From: Candidatus Peribacter sp. UBA2144
Lineage (GTDB): Bacteria; Patescibacteriota; Gracilibacteria; Peribacterales; Peribacteraceae
Assembly: GCA_002328295.1 (NCBI GenBank)
Contig: DCXE01000012.1
Location: 1 to 17,101 of the forward strand
Direction of reading: 5' to 3'
Length of the DNA stretch: 17,101 nucleotides
The notes under the pieces are model-generated. The model searched no databases. It worked only from the letters and a program-made list of their open reading frames with translations, and was not told the origin of the DNA. Below, piece by piece: positions 14,149-17,101 of this stretch. Position numbers and translations under genes: made by a program. Position 1 is the stretch's first letter, and each line of letters opens with the position of its first letter.

Positions 14149-15813
14149 ATGTCACTCCGCTACATTCATTGTAGGCACACTATACGTACATACATTCTAG
14201 TATGTATGGGACTTCTTGCATGCTTTTGGGCACAAACTGTTCATGCGGCTTCCGGGGATATTTCTCTGGTAATTCAGCCTCATTGTGTATTAGAGGAACA
14301 TAATACAGATTGGCCTTTGGGTAATGTTCCGAAAATCGAAGGAATGATCAATCTTGGCTCAGGGAACTGTTACGACTATCAGGTGGAAGATCCGCAAACA
14401 TTAAAAACATCTGTACACAGAAAAGGAGACACTATCGACATTGATGTCGTAGTAAAAAATCCAAATGGTGCAAAAATTAAAAGGGTTCGCGCGTGGCTTG
14501 CATACGACCCAACAGTACTCAGAGGTGAAGATCTGGAAGTTAACGATAAAGATTTCCCGCAAGCAGCACCAGGAGAAGAAGACTTTGATACTAAAAAAGG
14601 TTATGTAATGATAGATATGACCGCTAATGAGAAAAAACAGCCTAATGGTAAGCGCGTATTGGTTGCTAACGTTAAATTTGAAGTTATCGATACACCTGAC
14701 GCAGGAACGATAATTAGTTTCTACGACATTCAAACAGATGGGCACACGGATGTATGGACATTAGATGATGGAGATACAGAAGGAAAATCGGCTCTAAAAA
14801 CCGATCCCGGATCTCTTCATGTTATCTTCCGAGTTGGAAGTGCCGAGGCCTGTGCAAAAGACGAAGATTGTACTACAGGCACCTGCGTTGCAGGAGTGTG
14901 CTCTACTCCCGATGGACTTGAAGATGGTGCGGCATGTCAAATAAATAGCCAATGCGCCAGCGGGCACTGTAATGACGGACTCTGCGGACCAGAGGAAGAA
15001 GATGATACTTCGACAGGGCTCAGTACAGGTACAACGGACCTTCTTCCAAATGGAAGCCCGTGTACAAATAACAACGAATGTGAAAGCGGTAAATGCGAAA
15101 ATGGAATGTGTGTTGCCAATCAACCCCCATTACAACTTGCCAATGGCAGCAGGTGTGCAGAAAATTCTGAATGCCAAAGCAATAATTGCGAAAATGAAAT
15201 TTGCAAATCCAAGAGCAATCTTCCAGAAGGCAGCAACTGCTCAAACGATTTTGAGTGCGCATCCCAAAAATGCTTAGGAGGCTTTTGTATTAACCAGGAA
15301 GAAGAGCCTAAGTATATTATTCCTCCGACAACTGCGTTTGCTTTGCTGCAAGTGCAAAACCTCCGCGTGACTACCAAGGACACATCAGCATTCCTAGGGT
15401 GGGATCCTCTGAATTCGTCTCAGCTAAAGGCATACAACATTTACTACGGAACTACTCCCGGACAATACATTCAAAGAAAAACGATCGATGGAAATATGCA
15501 GAGCCTTGCAATACATAATCTGCCGGAGGGCGCAACATACTACTTCGCTATCCGCGCTGTGAGTACTACAAACGAAGAAAGCGCTTTTTCCAACGAGGTA
15601 TCCGTAACTATTGGAAGTCCCACCAGCTCAACCGCTCCGCTAGTTATTGGACCTGCATCGCCAGTATCAGCTTCCTTACAAACCAGTGGAACAGTTCAAG
15701 GAGATACCGGAATCCCATCTCCTTTGGTTCTATTAGTATTCTCGTCCGCAATTATTGGAACTGTATTCGCTTCGCGAAGACAATTAGCAGCTTCTGCTTC
15801 TAAACCTAAATAA
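14149..15813 (+). CDS. Surface protein: cohesin-like domain, five Cys-rich repeats, FN3, C-terminal anchor
   Basis: 554 aa. Signal peptide 1-33 (hydrophobic core, cleavage TVHA-ASG). Residues about 90-228 look like a cohesin-type beta-sandwich (DTIDIDVVVKNPN, then RAWLAYDPTVL, GYVMIDMTAN, LVANVKFEVI), the fold dockerins bind; this call is by pattern only. Five repeats of C-x5-C-x4-C-x4-C follow (235-251, 263-279, 305-321, 336-352, 364-380), probably disulfide-linked. An FN3 domain lies at about 395-488 (LRVTTKDTSAFLGWDP, YNIYYGT, ATYYFAIRAVS). A Ser/Thr/Pro linker leads to DTGIPSP, a hydrophobic segment (about 526-540) and an Arg/Lys tail, resembling a sortase-type sorting signal without a canonical LPXTG. 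It sits 12 bases after the dockerin gene, with AAGG five bases before the ATG, and its stop overlaps the next start (TAATG). Role inferred: anchored receptor for dockerin-bearing partners. Confidence 0.85.
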   Translation: MSLRYIHCRHTIRTYILVCMGLLACFWAQTVHAASGDISLVIQPHCVLEEHNTDWPLGNVPKIEGMINLGSGNCYDYQVEDPQTLKTSVHRKGDTIDIDVVVKNPNGAKIKRVRAWLAYDPTVLRGEDLEVNDKDFPQAAPGEEDFDTKKGYVMIDMTANEKKQPNGKRVLVANVKFEVIDTPDAGTIISFYDIQTDGHTDVWTLDDGDTEGKSALKTDPGSLHVIFRVGSAEACAKDEDCTTGTCVAGVCSTPDGLEDGAACQINSQCASGHCNDGLCGPEEEDDTSTGLSTGTTDLLPNGSPCTNNNECESGKCENGMCVANQPPLQLANGSRCAENSECQSNNCENEICKSKSNLPEGSNCSNDFECASQKCLGGFCINQEEEPKYIIPPTTAFALLQVQNLRVTTKDTSAFLGWDPLNSSQLKAYNIYYGTTPGQYIQRKTIDGNMQSLAIHNLPEGATYYFAIRAVSTTNEESAFSNEVSVTIGSPTSSTAPLVIGPASPVSASLQTSGTVQGDTGIPSPLVLLVFSSAIIGTVFASRRQLAASASKPK

Positions 15814-16679
15814 TGAACTCACTCCATCCTCATTGGCAATCAACTGAAGATGAGCAGCCTGTGCCAGTCAGGTCAGTATCTCAAGAAAGTACTCCTTCCC
15901 GCGCCAGCACTTCTGTAATTTCCCGAAAGCCAGCAGCAATCATGGGAATAGTACTTGTCTCCGCTTTTTCGCTCACATACTTTCACAGCGCTTCATCACT
16001 TACCTGGCAGGTGGCCGATGGATCTCCTATTGTTGTAATTACAGAAAAAGGAATGAAGCCCAAGTTATTGAACGCTGCACTCGGAGATAATATCAAATGG
16101 ACTAACGAGGACACTACTCCTCACATTCTTACATCCGATACACTGTGCAATGACAATCGTGAATGTCTTTCAACTCCAACAATATTCCCCGGTGATGAGG
16201 CTACCTTCGTGATCCCTATGGACATCACTCCAGGCATATACGCATACCATTCCGTCATTGATTCTGACGTTAAAGGTGAAATCAATATATCCGCAGCAGC
16301 AGCCATTACTACAGAAGGAGTTAACACTGAACCAATTCCTCCAATTGTTGAACAAAAGCGTGAGATCAAAGATCCAGCACCTGCATTCCCCAGTGACTTT
16401 GGATTTGTACCAAACAAGCCAAAGAATATCGCTCCTCCTCCAACATTTGAAACAACTCCGGTAATTTCAGGAGGAATCCCAACAAATCCAAACAGTGGAA
16501 AGAGTTTCGCAATGCCTACCACAAGCGCTGTTCAACCAAATGCTCACACCGGAGCACCTCCGGTTGTAACAGGTCACAGGCCTATATCACAACCTCAGAC
16601 AGGAGCAGGTACTTGGGTTGTGGTTGTAATGTTTGTACTTAGTGTTGCTGGGCTGATGATGAAGACAAGGAAAGCTTAA
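15813..16679 (+). CDS. Membrane-anchored cupredoxin-like protein with degenerate copper site
   Basis: 288 aa. A 38-residue polar N-terminus is followed by a hydrophobic segment (39-60) that could be a signal-anchor or a long signal peptide. A plastocyanin/cupredoxin-like domain spans about 72-160 (GMKPKLLNAALGDNIKWTNED, TPHIL, FPGDEATF, GIYAYHS, KGEINI). The first copper ligand H104 is present, but the positions that normally hold Cys, His and Met carry S147, D150 and V153, so type-1 copper binding is unlikely. Two cysteines (C112, C118) may form a disulfide. A Pro/Thr-rich spacer (170-258) leads to PQTGAG (261-266), a hydrophobic segment (267-283) and KTRKA: a sortase-like C-terminal signal. 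The ATG overlaps the previous stop by one base (TAATG), so it is translationally coupled to the cohesin-like protein. Confidence 0.85.
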   Translation: MNSLHPHWQSTEDEQPVPVRSVSQESTPSRASTSVISRKPAAIMGIVLVSAFSLTYFHSASSLTWQVADGSPIVVITEKGMKPKLLNAALGDNIKWTNEDTTPHILTSDTLCNDNRECLSTPTIFPGDEATFVIPMDITPGIYAYHSVIDSDVKGEINISAAAAITTEGVNTEPIPPIVEQKREIKDPAPAFPSDFGFVPNKPKNIAPPPTFETTPVISGGIPTNPNSGKSFAMPTTSAVQPNAHTGAPPVVTGHRPISQPQTGAGTWVVVVMFVLSVAGLMMKTRKA

Positions 16680-16745
16680 TAATTTTTAAAGAGGATAAAT
16701 ATTATTTTTTATTGTTCTTTTTTTTGTAACCAAAAAAAATGAACC

Positions 16746-16781
16746 AAAAAAAAGTTCCGCTCCTGTGATTGCTCGCGGAAC
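16746..16781 (-). terminator. Minus-strand intrinsic terminator
   Basis: Read on the minus strand: stem GTTCCGC (16781-16775), 14-base loop, GCGGAAC (16760-16754), then eight T (16753-16746) and another T8 six bases further on. This is a textbook intrinsic terminator, so some transcript must run leftward from the right part of, or beyond, the window. Confidence 0.65.
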
Positions 16782-16893
16782 AGCCCAAACCAAATGCTCC
16801 GCAGCAAAAATGATCCCCCTCCTAATCTCCTACGACATTTTTGCCATGCTCCACATTTGGGGGCTGAAACCGCTCACAATCAAGGGAGCGGTT
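16754..16893. repeat. 140-base imperfect palindrome with hairpins in each arm
   Basis: Central arms pair CAGCCC (16781-16786) with GGGCTG (16861-16866), CCAAATG (16790-16796) with CATTTGG (16854-16860), and GCAAAAATG (16804-16812) with CATTTTTGC (16836-16844). Outside them, hairpin GTTCCGC/GCGGAAC on the left is mirrored by AACCGCTC/GAGCGGTT on the right. Confidence 0.8.
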
Positions 16894-16926
16894 CCCACCC
16901 ACCACACTAACTACTAGCCACAAACC

Positions 16927-17069
16927 GGCAAACACACACCCGAGCGAGGAGCCAATGCTAATTTGTCCAATAACGCGAGCAGATGTTGAGCGTCCGCCCA
17001 GGCGGACGACTCATCTCTGCGAGCCAACATCTGATTGTGCATTTACGCGACGAGTGAGCTGTGTTTGCC
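16927..17069. repeat. 143-base nested palindrome
   Basis: Outer stem GGCAAACACA (16927-16936) with TGTGTTTGCC (17060-17069); middle stem CAGATGTTG (16980-16988) with CAACATCTG (17025-17033); inner GC-rich hairpin CGTCCGCC-CA-GGCGGACG (16991-17008). All three stems are perfect. Confidence 0.8.
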
Positions 17070-17101
17070 TTGATTTTTTCTTTGCTTCTTTCTTTTGTAT
17101 T

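Larger units (their letters stand above)
16680..17101. other. Gene-poor 420-base region with nested palindromes
   Basis: No convincing coding region. The first 70 bases are A/T-rich, with an A-T-only inverted repeat followed by T runs that might weakly terminate the preceding operon, and a repeated AACCAAAAAAAA. Then come an imperfect palindrome (16754-16893) and a nested palindrome (16927-17069), followed by a T-rich plus strand to the window edge. A minus-strand frame is open from the edge to a TAG at 16958, but it lies within the palindrome and has no recognisable protein features. Confidence 0.7.

Noticed and set aside
14187..14206. Inverted TACATAC/GTATGTA at the start of the 554 aa gene, resembling the arms of the 79-99 hairpin
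   Set aside because: Arms are shorter, in reversed order, and the sequence encodes part of the signal peptide; probably chance.
16754..17069. RNase P RNA, tmRNA or SRP RNA in the terminal structured region
   Set aside because: None of the conserved motifs I know for these RNAs is visible on either strand.
16958..17101. Minus-strand frame open from the window edge to a TAG (47 codons)
   Set aside because: It runs through the nested palindrome, begins in an A-rich low-complexity stretch and shows no family features. It could still be the end of a gene lying outside the window, so it is mentioned but not annotated.

Overview
The window looks like a chromosomal segment of a Candidate Phyla Radiation (Patescibacteria) bacterium, most plausibly from the Peregrinibacteria/Peribacteria side. 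This placement is inference. It rests on S-layer-homology (SLH), Calx-beta and dockerin surface proteins next to a compact core-gene set, on large proteins with no recognisable family, and on intergenic islands made of short reiterated words interrupted by GC-rich hairpins. TGA is used as a stop (12711-13685 and 3931-5373), so this is not the code-25 (UGA = Gly) group. No 16S or ribosomal-protein marker is present to settle the placement.

Layout. 1-62: 3' part of a tRNA-Leu(GAG) with encoded CCA. 128-3745 (-): an unrecognised two-gene operon (117 aa basic protein, then a 1087 aa charged protein, joined stop-to-start). 3931-5373 (-): secreted SLH protein with three Calx-beta domains. 5440-5985 (-): unknown 181 aa protein. 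6043-7044 (+): EamA/DMT transporter with a His-rich tail. 7049-7876 (-): secreted triple-SLH protein, convergent with the transporter. 8033-11293 (+): carB, carbamoyl-phosphate synthase large subunit of the type shared with eukaryotic CAD. 11509-12027 (+): greA. 12232-12600 (+): small coiled-coil protein. 12711-13685 (-): holA. 13807-16679 (+): a three-gene surface operon of a stand-alone dockerin, a protein with a cohesin-like domain, five Cys-rich repeats, FN3 and a C-terminal anchor, and an anchored cupredoxin-like protein that has lost most copper ligands. 16680-17101: no convincing gene, but two large nested palindromes and a minus-strand intrinsic terminator.

How the parts work together. 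The window mixes housekeeping genes (pyrimidine/arginine precursor synthesis, transcript cleavage, clamp loading) with cell-surface genes. SLH domains would hold two proteins to the envelope. The dockerin/cohesin-like pair could form a calcium-dependent surface complex anchored by sortase-like tails. Most promoters have the -10 box only 6-10 bases before the start codon and no Shine-Dalgarno, which points to leaderless or nearly leaderless mRNAs.

The most unusual material is intergenic. There are four different families of short inverted words, several with a GC-rich hairpin placed inside a repeat. One repeat occurs both with and without its hairpin (79-99 and 3883-3923). Two inverted cassettes (12612-12644 and 12669-12704) have nearly identical flanks but different, compensated stems and look like back-to-back terminators. 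The final 420 bases hold a palindrome whose two arms show compensatory base-pair changes.
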